This document shows, one piece after another, positions 21,553-29,422 of a DNA stretch of 32,266 nt. The stretch is from a virus. The notes beneath the pieces are model-generated. The model was not told the DNA's origin. It was given only the letters and a program-made list of their open reading frames with translations, and ran no database searches. Where the stretch lies: the IMG/VR virus record IMGVR_UViG_3300037285_000147, positions 1 to 32,266 of that record. One strand, given 5' to 3'. The number at the start of each line of letters is the position of its first letter. Position 1 is the first letter of the stretch. The translations under genes were made by a program, and so were the position numbers.

Positions 21553-22932
21553 ATGGCAGAAGAATACAACATTGAATTACAGCGACTATACTTGGAGTTT
21601 TTGGTAAGCGACCATGAATTATTTGTGCGATGTAACTCTATCCTTGATGAGGCATATTTTGATCGGGGCGTTCGGGAAAGTGTGAAATTTGTACGTGAGT
21701 ACGCCAATGAGTATGGCGCAGTGCCTGAGCTCATGCAAATTAAAGCCAAGACTGGTTTGGAAATGCAAGACATTGGTCGGGCTGGCGAAGATCATCGCAA
21801 ATGGTTCCTGGATGATTTTGAAACATTTTGCAGGCACAAAGCACTTGAGCTGGCAATTTTAGCCTCCACAGACAAACTGGAAAAGAAAGAATACGGTGCC
21901 GTTGAAGAACTGATTAAAAATGCAGTACAAATTGGCCTTGCAAAAGAGCTGGGTACAAACTATTGGGAAGACCCAGTCAATCGCCTTCAACGTATTATGG
22001 AAAAGAAGGGCGGAACCAGCACAGGCTGGACCACAGTGGATTATCATCTGTATGGTGGATTTAACCGTGGTGAATTAAACATCTTTGCTGGTGGGTCTGG
22101 TGCAGGTAAGAGTTTGTTCTTGCAAAACCTGGCGCTAAACTGGGTGGAGAAAGGCTTCAATGTATTGTATGTGAGTTTGGAGCTCAGTGAAGATTTATGC
22201 GGCATGCGTTTGGACAGCATGCTAACTGGATACAGCACCAAGCAACTATTCAAGAACATGGAAGACGTAGCCCTCAAAGTTACTATGAAGAGCAAAAAGT
22301 CTGGTAAGTTACAGCTTGTGCAATTGCCCAACGGTATCAATGTAAATGATCTCAAAGCTTATATCAAAGAATATCAGATTCAGAACAATGTTAAAATTGA
22401 CGGTGTGTTGTTGGACTATTTGGACTTGATGAATCCTGCCAAAGTAAAGATCAGCAGTGATAATATCTCACAAAAAGACAAGCACGTATCCGAAGAGTTG
22501 CGTAACTTTTCCATGGAAGGCGACTATTTGTTTGCCACTGCATCACAGCTTAACCGTGGCGCAGTTGACGAAGTGGAATTTGACCACAGCCACATTGCTG
22601 GTGGACTGAGTAAGATTCAGACAGCAGACAACGTGGTGGGTATTTTCAGCAGCAGGGCAATGCGAGAACGTGGCAGAGTACAAATTCAGTTTATGAAAAC
22701 ACGTTCCAGTTCAGGCGTGGGCAACAAAGTTGACCTGGGCTTTGATGTGGACAGCTTGCGGATTCGTGATCTGGAAGAAGACGAGGATGATGCAGAAACT
22801 GCCGCAGGCAACGGCTTGTATGACAAACTCAGCAAGGCAACAGTGAAAGATACCAAAGCCACTGTGGGTGATACACAGTCAGCAATCACCAATGGTGACA
22901 AGCTCAAAGCCATGCTGCGTCGGTCCGAATAA
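21553..22932 (+). CDS. gp41: Replicative DNA helicase gp41 (DnaB-like)
   Basis: gp41 is the hexameric 5'-3' helicase of the T4 replisome and partners gp61. The 459-residue protein (T4: 475) has an N-terminal helical domain, then Walker A GGSGAGKS at 180-187, catalytic Glu in VSLELSED near 210, Walker B GVLLDYLDLM (D288), the SQLNRG motif at 331-336 and the arginine-finger region FMKTRSS. The C-terminal tail is flexible. Its start follows immediately after the preceding stop with AAAGGA as ribosome site. Confidence 0.94.
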   Translation: MAEEYNIELQRLYLEFLVSDHELFVRCNSILDEAYFDRGVRESVKFVREYANEYGAVPELMQIKAKTGLEMQDIGRAGEDHRKWFLDDFETFCRHKALELAILASTDKLEKKEYGAVEELIKNAVQIGLAKELGTNYWEDPVNRLQRIMEKKGGTSTGWTTVDYHLYGGFNRGELNIFAGGSGAGKSLFLQNLALNWVEKGFNVLYVSLELSEDLCGMRLDSMLTGYSTKQLFKNMEDVALKVTMKSKKSGKLQLVQLPNGINVNDLKAYIKEYQIQNNVKIDGVLLDYLDLMNPAKVKISSDNISQKDKHVSEELRNFSMEGDYLFATASQLNRGAVDEVEFDHSHIAGGLSKIQTADNVVGIFSSRAMRERGRVQIQFMKTRSSSGVGNKVDLGFDVDSLRIRDLEEDEDDAETAAGNGLYDKLSKATVKDTKATVGDTQSAITNGDKLKAMLRRSE

Positions 22933-22933
22933 C

Positions 22934-22941
22934 TATAAATA
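22934..22941 (+). promoter_or_regulatory. Late promoter (TATAAATA)
   Basis: An exact T4 late box, 22 bases before the ATG at 22964, with AAAGGA in the leader. Confidence 0.65.
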
Positions 22942-22963
22942 CAATTAACAAAAGGACTTCATA

Positions 22964-23224
22964 ATGGTTAAAAAACGCACCCGTAGTATTTTAGAAGAAA
23001 TTAGTCGCATTGATGTCAATAAAGACAAAGAGCATTTTATTGAAGGCAAGGCGGCGAATATCATCGCAGGTACTGAAAATCTTTTACATCTCATCAACGA
23101 AACATACGATGAAGCAACTGCACAGGACTTGACAAAGCGCCTGTTAAATGCTATACGTACACAAGATCCTAAAAAGTTTCAACGTGGCATTCGTAGAGTA
23201 AACGAGGCCCGCAACAACAAATAA
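22964..23224 (+). CDS. Small helical conserved protein
   Basis: An 86-residue, charged, helical protein (KKRTRSILEEISRI, ENLLHLINETYDEATAQDLTKRL, RGIRRVNEARNNK). From memory a similar protein occurs in T4-like phages of aquatic hosts, function unknown. A late promoter lies directly in front. Confidence 0.7.
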   Translation: MVKKRTRSILEEISRIDVNKDKEHFIEGKAANIIAGTENLLHLINETYDEATAQDLTKRLLNAIRTQDPKKFQRGIRRVNEARNNK

Positions 23225-23233
23225 GGAAGTTGT

Positions 23234-24049
23234 ATGACCTCTAAACAACATGGTATGGAAGGCGCGGGTGCAATCCATATCAGTGAAATCCCCGCCACCC
23301 TCGGACAACTTGAAAAAGATCTAGGTGTGGACCTACAATCAAATACATTGGGCTCAGTGGGCAAGAAAACATTCAGTGGTGATATTGATGTAGCCATGCT
23401 GATCCCAGATGCAGCTATTGCTGATTTCATTACCACAGTTAGTGAAAGCAATATTGTAGAACAGGCCCGACGCGGCCCATTGGTAGTGATTTCCAAAGTA
23501 AAGATTCAAAACTATAATCCCAATTTAGTCACTGACAAACTGCGCACAGGTTATGTGCAAGTTGACTTCATGATTGATGAAGATCCTGATTGGCTGAAAA
23601 CATTTTACCATTCCCCTACAGAAATTGAAAGCAAATACAAAGGTGCCCATCGCAATATTGTGTTGGGCGCTCTTAGTAAACATGTCAACCCCAATTTTAG
23701 TTTAACAACAACTGACGATGGACGACCCTTGGAAACTGAACGATATATGTTCAGCAGTAAAAAAGGGTTGGTGCGAGTTGTGCGACGACCCACACCCAAG
23801 AAGAATGGCAAGGGTTACACTAAAGCATGGACAAATGAAATTGTGGGCGGCCCATGGAAAACATCAGATACAATTGCTGCCACATTAAAATTAGGTACAG
23901 CCGCTGATATCAACAGCTTTGAAACTGTATTTGCAGCTATTCAGCAAAACTTGGGTGCAGAGATCGCCACTAAGGTAGCTGTTGACTTATCCAATGATAA
24001 ATGGATACAAAACGCCGGAATTCCAATTGAGGTACAGAAATTATTATGA
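23234..24049 (+). CDS. Polymerase beta-type nucleotidyltransferase
   Basis: A 271-residue protein with the nucleotidyltransferase signature: LGSVGKKTFSGDIDVAM (G40-S41, D50, D52) and the third carboxylate in GYVQVDFMI (D111). This metal-binding triad transfers an NMP group to RNA, protein or small molecule. AAGG lies before the ATG. It overlaps the following ligase-like gene by four bases (ATGA), implying joint function. The substrate is unknown; CCA-adding, polyA, or tRNA-end activities are possibilities. Confidence 0.75.
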   Translation: MTSKQHGMEGAGAIHISEIPATLGQLEKDLGVDLQSNTLGSVGKKTFSGDIDVAMLIPDAAIADFITTVSESNIVEQARRGPLVVISKVKIQNYNPNLVTDKLRTGYVQVDFMIDEDPDWLKTFYHSPTEIESKYKGAHRNIVLGALSKHVNPNFSLTTTDDGRPLETERYMFSSKKGLVRVVRRPTPKKNGKGYTKAWTNEIVGGPWKTSDTIAATLKLGTAADINSFETVFAAIQQNLGAEIATKVAVDLSNDKWIQNAGIPIEVQKLL

Positions 24050-25119
24050 GCCGTATTGCGACCATGCCTAAAAAAGGCAGAGACCTTAATCATCTTGAGG
24101 ATTATGTATTCTTCTATGGCAGCACTGGTGTTGCAGAAGCAATTGATATTTTGACTGATATCACCAGCCATCAGCATGATCTCAGTATCAAATGGGATGG
24201 CAAAGTAGCGTTATTCTATGGGCGTGACGCTGATGGTGTGTTCCAAATGGGAACACGTGGTAATTGGGCAAAAAACACACCTGTGACAACTGCACAAGGA
24301 ATGTATGATTACATCATGGGCAATGGCAAGGGTGAAAGTTTCCGCCCAGCCATGGCACAGGACTTGCGCACGATTTTTCCATACTTGCAGGCATCAGTAC
24401 CCACAGACTATGTGGGCTTTGTCATGGGCGACTTGCTGTTTTCTCCAGACTTATCACCCAAGCAGTATGTATCTGATAAAATTACATTCACACCCAACCA
24501 AGTTACTTACACAGTGCCAATCCAGTCTACAAAAGGACAGCTTATAGACGCAGCCGTTTGTGGTTTGGCGTTACATGTAGAATTCCCAGAGTGGAAATCC
24601 GCTACTAGCTCAATTGTCTGCCCTTGTACAGTACATGACTTTAATAGTAGCCACACGTATGTGACTGGGCAACATTATATGCCTGACAGCCCGCGCCTGG
24701 GGGCGTGTGTGGTATACAATCTCCAGCAGTTGGCAAAGAAAAACAATACTATGCTTGACAACCTGATCGCCCGGCGTCCGGGATTTAGCGATGTATCTGA
24801 TATCATATACACATTCACAAATCAAACAATGCGCTCAGGAGGAAACACACTGTCTACTGATGTCTTTTTTCACTGGTTGGCGTCGTCAAGGATAAGTAAT
24901 AACAAGCAAGCTAAACTTATAGCTATGAAGGCATCATTTCCGGCAATGTTTGAATTATTCAATGCTGTGGCTGACGCAAAGAACAATATTATATCACAGT
25001 TGGATGCTGTGAACACAGATATTACAACATCAACGAATGGTGTACAGGGCGGTGAAGGTTATGTAAGCCTGAAGCACAAAGTAAAGCTGGTACCTAGAAC
25101 AACATGGCGACCCAGTTAA
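24046..25119 (+). CDS. Ligase-type covalent nucleotidyltransferase
   Basis: A 357-residue protein with motif I IKWDGK (K49 as the expected AMP-linked lysine, D51, G52), an RGN-like motif near 71-73, motif III GFVMGDLLF (124-132) and motifs IV/V EGYVSLKHKVKLV (E337, K343, K345). These are the ordered motifs of DNA/RNA ligases and capping enzymes. The spacing between III and IV is long, with a large insert (about 200 residues), so it is distinct from classic T4 ligases. Coupled with a nucleotidyltransferase it may repair or modify RNA ends. The exact family is not known to me. Confidence 0.75.
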   Translation: MSRIATMPKKGRDLNHLEDYVFFYGSTGVAEAIDILTDITSHQHDLSIKWDGKVALFYGRDADGVFQMGTRGNWAKNTPVTTAQGMYDYIMGNGKGESFRPAMAQDLRTIFPYLQASVPTDYVGFVMGDLLFSPDLSPKQYVSDKITFTPNQVTYTVPIQSTKGQLIDAAVCGLALHVEFPEWKSATSSIVCPCTVHDFNSSHTYVTGQHYMPDSPRLGACVVYNLQQLAKKNNTMLDNLIARRPGFSDVSDIIYTFTNQTMRSGGNTLSTDVFFHWLASSRISNNKQAKLIAMKASFPAMFELFNAVADAKNNIISQLDAVNTDITTSTNGVQGGEGYVSLKHKVKLVPRTTWRPS

Positions 25120-25134
25120 GACCAGGAGAATATG

Positions 25135-25860
25135 ATGACCAACACACCTAAGGCACTAAACCTTTCATTAATAACAGATTTTACAGAGAGTGCGCAATAC
25201 CGCAGTAAGCAAGCATTTAAGCAAACGAATGCCCGGGTGGTATGTGATCATGCTTTCATGGATATGATTGCTATTTGGATTATGTACAATGAATTTAACA
25301 CAGCACCAACCGCTCGTGAGTATGCTGCACGAACAGCATCTTATAGCCGCTTCACAAACTTTCGCCAAGCCAGCACAGACCTTTATCTAAACCTGCATGT
25401 GATTACTGAAAAGCAATCTGCACTTTTGGGATCTGATGCTGATGCTACATTGTTAGACAGAGTGCAACTTGATGTCAGACAAATTGTCCGTTATTTGCGC
25501 ATGGCCAGCAGCAACAAATTAACCACATCCGCTGTTCGTCAAACTCTGCAACGTATGGAGCAAGCACTACATATCGAAACTTCCAATTATCGCAGTATTC
25601 GCCGGTTAGCACAGAACTGGCCAGAATTGAACACCAGCCAAAAGCGTACGGTTCTCACTCGTATGGTACAATTTTATAAAATGAACGCACGCCGAAGTGA
25701 AATGGGTAATTATATTAAAGCATTGGCCAAGAGTAAAAACTTGCTGGATCCCAACGCCACAGATGCAGAAATTAGTCCACTCAAGAAGGCAGCAGCCGTT
25801 GGTGCAGCAGGCGTTGCAGGAGTTGCAACGGGATATCAAATAGGAAAAAACCTGGTATGA
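25135..25860 (+). CDS. Hypothetical protein with hydrophobic glycine-rich C-terminus
   Basis: AGGAG lies six bases before ATG 25135 (25132 is in frame too). The 241-residue protein is mostly helical and basic, ending KAAAVGAAGVAGVATGYQIGKNLV, a small-residue hydrophobic stretch suited to membrane insertion or close helix packing. The function is unknown. The stop overlaps the next ATG. Confidence 0.7.
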   Translation: MTNTPKALNLSLITDFTESAQYRSKQAFKQTNARVVCDHAFMDMIAIWIMYNEFNTAPTAREYAARTASYSRFTNFRQASTDLYLNLHVITEKQSALLGSDADATLLDRVQLDVRQIVRYLRMASSNKLTTSAVRQTLQRMEQALHIETSNYRSIRRLAQNWPELNTSQKRTVLTRMVQFYKMNARRSEMGNYIKALAKSKNLLDPNATDAEISPLKKAAAVGAAGVAGVATGYQIGKNLV

Positions 25861-26273
25861 CCTTTCGCGTAACCGCGCACACATTAGTTGACATTACTGA
25901 AACTGGAATACGCCGTGTGAGAGACAGTAACACACTTGAATATCATCAGCAACAAAATCTCAATGTGCTGATGCAAACCATAGGTATACGCACACAGATA
26001 TTCGACCCCAACGTAAAACTTTATCCTAATATGTTGTTGACAAAAGACAGCAATATGGGTGAAGTTTATCGTGAAAGTACAGTTGCTATGTGGACGTTCA
26101 CATTCAATGTTGAAACAGAAGCTATCTGGAACGACGGTGTAGACGATCTGGCATTCTTAAAGCAAGATGTTCACGGTGTAGCCATAACCAGTGATCTCAA
26201 TAACACTGTGGATTTTCCTGTGAATATGTTTGATACATCTGACAACATAAATATCACCTTCCAAATAAGTTAA
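25857..26273 (+). CDS. Conserved hypothetical protein, possibly structural
   Basis: A 138-residue protein rich in beta strands (FRVTAHTLVDITETGIRRV, TVAMWTFTFNVETEAIW, DNINITFQIS). It resembles small conserved tail- or neck-region proteins of T4-like phages in general character only. It is coupled by ATGA to the gene before. Confidence 0.65.
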   Translation: MTFRVTAHTLVDITETGIRRVRDSNTLEYHQQQNLNVLMQTIGIRTQIFDPNVKLYPNMLLTKDSNMGEVYRESTVAMWTFTFNVETEAIWNDGVDDLAFLKQDVHGVAITSDLNNTVDFPVNMFDTSDNINITFQIS

Positions 26274-26301
26274 CTGGTAGTATATTTTTATTCTATTAAC
26301 A

Positions 26302-26309
26302 TATAAATA
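26302..26309 (+). promoter_or_regulatory. Late promoter (TATAAATA)
   Basis: An exact T4 late box 20 bases before the ATG at 26330, followed by AGGAGA as ribosome site. Confidence 0.7.
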
Positions 26310-26329
26310 TGATTAGTAGGAGAAATGAT

Positions 26330-26626
26330 ATGTCAGACGCGTACAATAGTGAATTAGAAAAAACAAATCTTGAAGTACATGTTGATATGTCACGTCAACG
26401 GTATGCAATTATGTCTGAAAAGATTGAAACTATTGATGAACGTTTGGACGCCATCATTAGGGACCTCGCAGCATTTCGTAAAGAACAAGCTGATAATATG
26501 ACACAAATTAGAGAAGAAAATGCAGCCAATGCACAAGGCACCAATAAGTTATTTGTTGGGGCGGCGGCTACTGTGATTGGTGGTCTACTGAGTACCATTC
26601 TTGTACTGCTAATTGCCTTTATGTAA
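26330..26626 (+). CDS. XhlA-like coiled-coil protein with C-terminal membrane anchor
   Basis: ATG 26330 has AGGAGA upstream; 26309 lies in the promoter. The 98-residue protein has a heptad-rich coiled coil (about 5-65, DMSRQRYAIMSEKIETIDERLDAII) and one C-terminal membrane segment (NKLFVGAAATVIGGLLSTILVLLIAFM). This is the layout of XhlA/holin-associated lysis proteins. No endolysin is adjacent, so a virion or membrane-tether role is possible too. Confidence 0.65.
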   Translation: MSDAYNSELEKTNLEVHVDMSRQRYAIMSEKIETIDERLDAIIRDLAAFRKEQADNMTQIREENAANAQGTNKLFVGAAATVIGGLLSTILVLLIAFM

Positions 26627-26630
26627 CATC

Positions 26631-26648
26631 AAAAACAATCTTGTTTTT
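26631..26648 (+). terminator. Intrinsic terminator-like hairpin
   Basis: AAAAACAA (26631-26638) pairs with TTGTTTTT (26641-26648), giving an AU stem whose 3' arm is itself a T run. Position just after a stop and before a late promoter fits termination. Confidence 0.45.
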
Positions 26649-26649
26649 A

Positions 26650-26657
26650 CATAAATA
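26650..26657 (+). promoter_or_regulatory. Late-type promoter (CATAAATA)
   Basis: Box 17 bases before the ATG at 26675, with AAAGGA between. Confidence 0.6.
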
Positions 26658-26674
26658 CCATAAAGGACGAACGC

Positions 26675-26959
26675 ATGAAAATGAGTGACATCATAACAGA
26701 AGCTGACGAAATAGTCGAGACCAAAATGGTCTGGGCCAAGCGTGGCAATAAAGTTGCCCGCAAGTATCGTTGCACATTTGGTAAACGCAGAGGCAGAGTG
26801 GTCTCAGATCCAGGCCAATGCAGTAAACCAGTTGATATGAAAAAACGATTTACAATGCGTCGTACAAAAGCACAAAAAGGTGACCGGATGGCACGTAAAG
26901 CCCAACGTACAAAACGTACAAATTCGGCAAGCAAAATGGTAAAGGCGCTCAATCGATAG
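26675..26959 (+). CDS. Basic protein with capsid-targeting-like leader, candidate internal head protein
   Basis: The 94-residue protein begins MKMSDIITE-ADEIVE. This resembles the leader of T4 internal proteins (MKTYQEFIAE-A), where the gp21 protease cleaves after I/L-x-E before Ala. The rest is very basic (KRGNKVARKYRC, GKRRGRVV, KAQRTKRTNSASKMVKALNR), suited to DNA binding inside the head. A late-type promoter is in front. From memory the basic body is conserved in T4-like aquatic phages. Cleavage and injection are inferences. Confidence 0.7.
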   Translation: MKMSDIITEADEIVETKMVWAKRGNKVARKYRCTFGKRRGRVVSDPGQCSKPVDMKKRFTMRRTKAQKGDRMARKAQRTKRTNSASKMVKALNR

Positions 26960-26963
26960 ATAG

Positions 26964-27602
26964 TTATTTTTGTTCGCGGTCTTCCCACCATGTGGTGACT
27001 GATTGTGATATTTTAGCACAATGTTCTTTAGAAAGACTTTTACCTGTTTCAGCGTCACTCATCCGCGACCGAGCCACGACAGACATTTTCTTCCCAATAT
27101 TGGCTTTTGCAATTTTTTGTCGAGTCTCTTCAGAGTGTGGGTCACGTTTTCGTTTTTTGGCTGACGCTGACATTTTCGCGCGTGCCGCCAGCGAAACAGG
27201 TTTTCGTGTCTTTGCCCCATCAGTTATTTTTTGCCGATTTTCGGTAGACATATTACTAGCAGCAGCAGCAGACATTTTACGTCGCGTTTCCTCGGTTATT
27301 ACTCTCAATGGCCAATAACCACATGACTGATTAATCCAACGGGCTGATTCTGCCACATTTAATCGAGTCAACACATTCCTCTCCCAATGCATTGCTGATA
27401 CTGCATTGGCAAATGTTTTTCTAATTTGAATAATATCAGGATCACCATATAACTGTCGTATTTCAGTTACATACGTAGACGACGTAAAATACTTTTCCCA
27501 AAAGTCAGACGGATGACATCCTTGCGCGTGACGGACGCCATAATACCATTTGTCGAGGGCAGTCCATCCGATTAAATAAGTGTAAGGTAGATAAATACTC
27601 AT
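26964..27602 (-). CDS. GIY-YIG homing endonuclease (Seg-like), copy 3
   Basis: 212 residues with the signature PYTYLIGW, WYYGVRHAQGCHP and HWERNVLTRL. The C-terminal half is a run of NUMOD3-like repeats (TRRKMSAAAA, ENRQKITDGA, ARAKMSASAKK, TRQKIAKANIGK, ARSRMSDAETGKS, HCAKISQSV), which probably wrap DNA. GGGGAG is before the ATG. It is inserted in the late block, convergent with the basic protein gene. The upstream region resembles that of copy 1. Confidence 0.87.
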   Translation of the reverse strand: MSIYLPYTYLIGWTALDKWYYGVRHAQGCHPSDFWEKYFTSSTYVTEIRQLYGDPDIIQIRKTFANAVSAMHWERNVLTRLNVAESARWINQSCGYWPLRVITEETRRKMSAAAASNMSTENRQKITDGAKTRKPVSLAARAKMSASAKKRKRDPHSEETRQKIAKANIGKKMSVVARSRMSDAETGKSLSKEHCAKISQSVTTWWEDREQK

Positions 27603-27620
27603 ATGCTGTTGCTCCCCAAG

Positions 27621-27662
27621 TAATAGTGTAGTTAGGATTCAAGTCCGTGAACTACGCTATTA
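27621..27662 (-). promoter_or_regulatory. Inverted repeat upstream of GIY-YIG copy 3
   Basis: TAATAGTGTAGTT (27621-27633) and 27650-27662 form a 12-of-13 bp stem with a 16-base loop. A related arrangement (AATAG.GTAGT ... CTAC ... CTATT) precedes copy 1 at about 3195-3240. It lies in the leader of the endonuclease on the - strand and may control its translation. Confidence 0.5.
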
Positions 27663-27686
27663 TTTAGTAGGATTGGCATTAAACAG

Positions 27687-28424
27687 ATGAAATTATTAGA
27701 GAATATGAAGGAACTTGGCGGCACAATTCATGACGCCATCCAGCAAATGGTTAACGAGCTATTTCGTGAAGAATTAGATGATGATGAAATTTCTGAAATT
27801 GTCAACAAATTAAGTCTCAGTGATATCCTTTCACTTGATGCAGCGTACACCGCTGGCAACAAAGAACAAGTACAAGATATCCTTGGACCAATATCACGAA
27901 TAGAAGAATATAATATGGGCGGCGGAGGCGCAGTTAGTTCAGCATCTACTCGTCCAACCACTGCTGGCGCAGCAAAAAAGACCGCCGCCGCTGCACCCAA
28001 AGCTGCCAAAGAGCCAGCCAGTAACTACTCAGGTGGTAACCAAAATGTTGCTCCTAAAGTAAGTAACACCACGGTGAATAACATGGCGGACGATGATGAA
28101 TTAGAAGAAGACATGGATGACATGGATGACACCACAATGGAAGAATATTCCGAATATGACTTATGCACAGCAGATGACCAAACTGAAGAATTAGAGGAAT
28201 CTGACACATTTGACATTGGTAATATGTCTGATGATGACTTGGAGTTTTTCCATAAAAAAGTACCACATGGGCGCTATTCTAGCAAGGAAGTTGCTGACGA
28301 AGTTAAACGCCGCCGCCGTCATGAACCAAATGGTCATGAACGATTTAAAGAAGAAGCCGAAGAAGAAACCAACATTGTAGAAATGACAGCATGGCTAAAA
28401 CGCCGCGCAGGGATTGACACATGA
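27687..28424 (+). CDS. Acidic protein of late block, unknown function
   Basis: A 245-residue protein with an N-terminal helical part (LGGTIHDAIQQMVNELF), an Ala/Lys/Pro linker (GAAKKTAAAAPKAAKEP) and a strongly acidic middle (DDDELEEDMDDMDDTTMEE). The end has basic HEPNGHERFKEE and EMTAWLKRRAGID. The layout resembles prohead-core or scaffold-like proteins, but no family is recognised. It overlaps the next start (ATGA). Confidence 0.65.
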   Translation: MKLLENMKELGGTIHDAIQQMVNELFREELDDDEISEIVNKLSLSDILSLDAAYTAGNKEQVQDILGPISRIEEYNMGGGGAVSSASTRPTTAGAAKKTAAAAPKAAKEPASNYSGGNQNVAPKVSNTTVNNMADDDELEEDMDDMDDTTMEEYSEYDLCTADDQTEELEESDTFDIGNMSDDDLEFFHKKVPHGRYSSKEVADEVKRRRRHEPNGHERFKEEAEEETNIVEMTAWLKRRAGIDT

Positions 28425-28636
28425 GATCAGTAGTTACCAAAGGCGGCTTCCCAACGTTTGTGTCGTCTGAGGAATTTGAATTTATTGAAAGTATTACTGA
28501 AAATGCTTATAAGAGTAAAATGGATGAACGTCAAGCAGAGTTAGCAAAAGTGTTGACCAGTCGAGGAGTGTTGTCAAGATACAACGACACTGACAACGGC
28601 ATTTATTATACCCGCAACCAGAATCAAGGTGTATAA
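28421..28636 (+). CDS. Small hypothetical protein
   Basis: 71 residues (TKGGFPTFVSSEEFEFIESITE, SRGVLSRYNDTDNGIYYTRN), coupled to the gene before by ATGA. No family recognised. Confidence 0.6.
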   Translation: MRSVVTKGGFPTFVSSEEFEFIESITENAYKSKMDERQAELAKVLTSRGVLSRYNDTDNGIYYTRNQNQGV

Positions 28637-28639
28637 GTA

Positions 28640-28762
28640 ATGGTTAAGCCAGTCAAACAGTCGTGTCCCCCATGCAAAATTGAATTTACGGGAAGTGATA
28701 TAATTGACGGGTTATGTGATAAGTGCCAGATGGCAGTATACATATATCAACTTAATCAATGA
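28640..28762 (+). CDS. Tiny zinc-ribbon protein (40 aa)
   Basis: ATG 28640 lies three bases after the previous stop. CPPC (9-12) and CDKC (26-29) form a classic two-CxxC zinc ribbon in only 40 residues. It is too short for automatic gene callers. Confidence 0.6.
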   Translation: MVKPVKQSCPPCKIEFTGSDIIDGLCDKCQMAVYIYQLNQ

Positions 28763-28775
28763 ATGGAGAATCTAA

Positions 28776-29375
28776 ATGACGCAACACGATGATACAAATT
28801 CAATGGCTGATATCATGGGGAAACTCAATAATATTTCTGAGGGCAAACCAATGCCCAAAACAAATACCAATACTGATGATATAAATGCCATGGCAGAAGT
28901 AATGCGTAAATTACAAGAGGCTACTGGGGTAGCAGCCCAAGCAGTTGTTACTGAAAGTAAAGCTAATCCAGAACTGGATGCTGCTTTCAATACACAACGC
29001 ACAGCAACAGGCGTCACAGTGTCGCGTTACGATATTCGTACTGAAAAGAAAACTGTTCAAGAAGGCTTGCAAAAAACATTTTACTACATTATTGACAACA
29101 CAACTGGCGCAGTTGCATACAGCGATCTAGGATTGTTTGAGAGCGCTATGGGCATTGTCAAGCACAAACTATACACACAAGACGATAATAAGCTACAACG
29201 TATAATTGATTTGGATCAAGAGTATGTTGGCGCTATGATGGAAACTTATGGCTATAAACGCCGCCTCAAGCGAATTGATGAGAGTTCCGTACAATTTGAC
29301 GTTACAACTGCAAAATACAGCAACAGTAAAACCAAATTGAGCCTAACCAAAGCAAAGCTATTAAAGGCCTTGTAA
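28776..29375 (+). CDS. Conserved hypothetical protein of late block
   Basis: A 199-residue protein with two N-terminal similar helices (NSMADIMGKLNNISEG and NAMAEVMRKLQEATG), which look like a short internal repeat. It then has a beta-rich part with RYDIRTEKKTVQEGLQKTFYYIIDNTTG and a helical, Tyr-rich end. TGGAGAA precedes the ATG. Structural or assembly role is inferred from location. Confidence 0.68.
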   Translation: MTQHDDTNSMADIMGKLNNISEGKPMPKTNTNTDDINAMAEVMRKLQEATGVAAQAVVTESKANPELDAAFNTQRTATGVTVSRYDIRTEKKTVQEGLQKTFYYIIDNTTGAVAYSDLGLFESAMGIVKHKLYTQDDNKLQRIIDLDQEYVGAMMETYGYKRRLKRIDESSVQFDVTTAKYSNSKTKLSLTKAKLLKAL

Positions 29376-29387
29376 AGTCTGGTTTTG

Positions 29388-29395
29388 CATAAATA
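29388..29395 (+). promoter_or_regulatory. Late-type promoter (CATAAATA)
   Basis: Box 27 bases upstream of ATG 29423, with a GGAG ribosome site between them. Confidence 0.6.
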
Positions 29396-29422
29396 TAATA
29401 TATAGAAACACGGAGATCTAAC

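Noticed and set aside
27630-27655. tRNA T-arm-like sequence (GGATTCAAGTCC)
   Set aside because: No acceptor, D or anticodon arm surrounds it; it is the loop of an inverted repeat upstream of the endonuclease.
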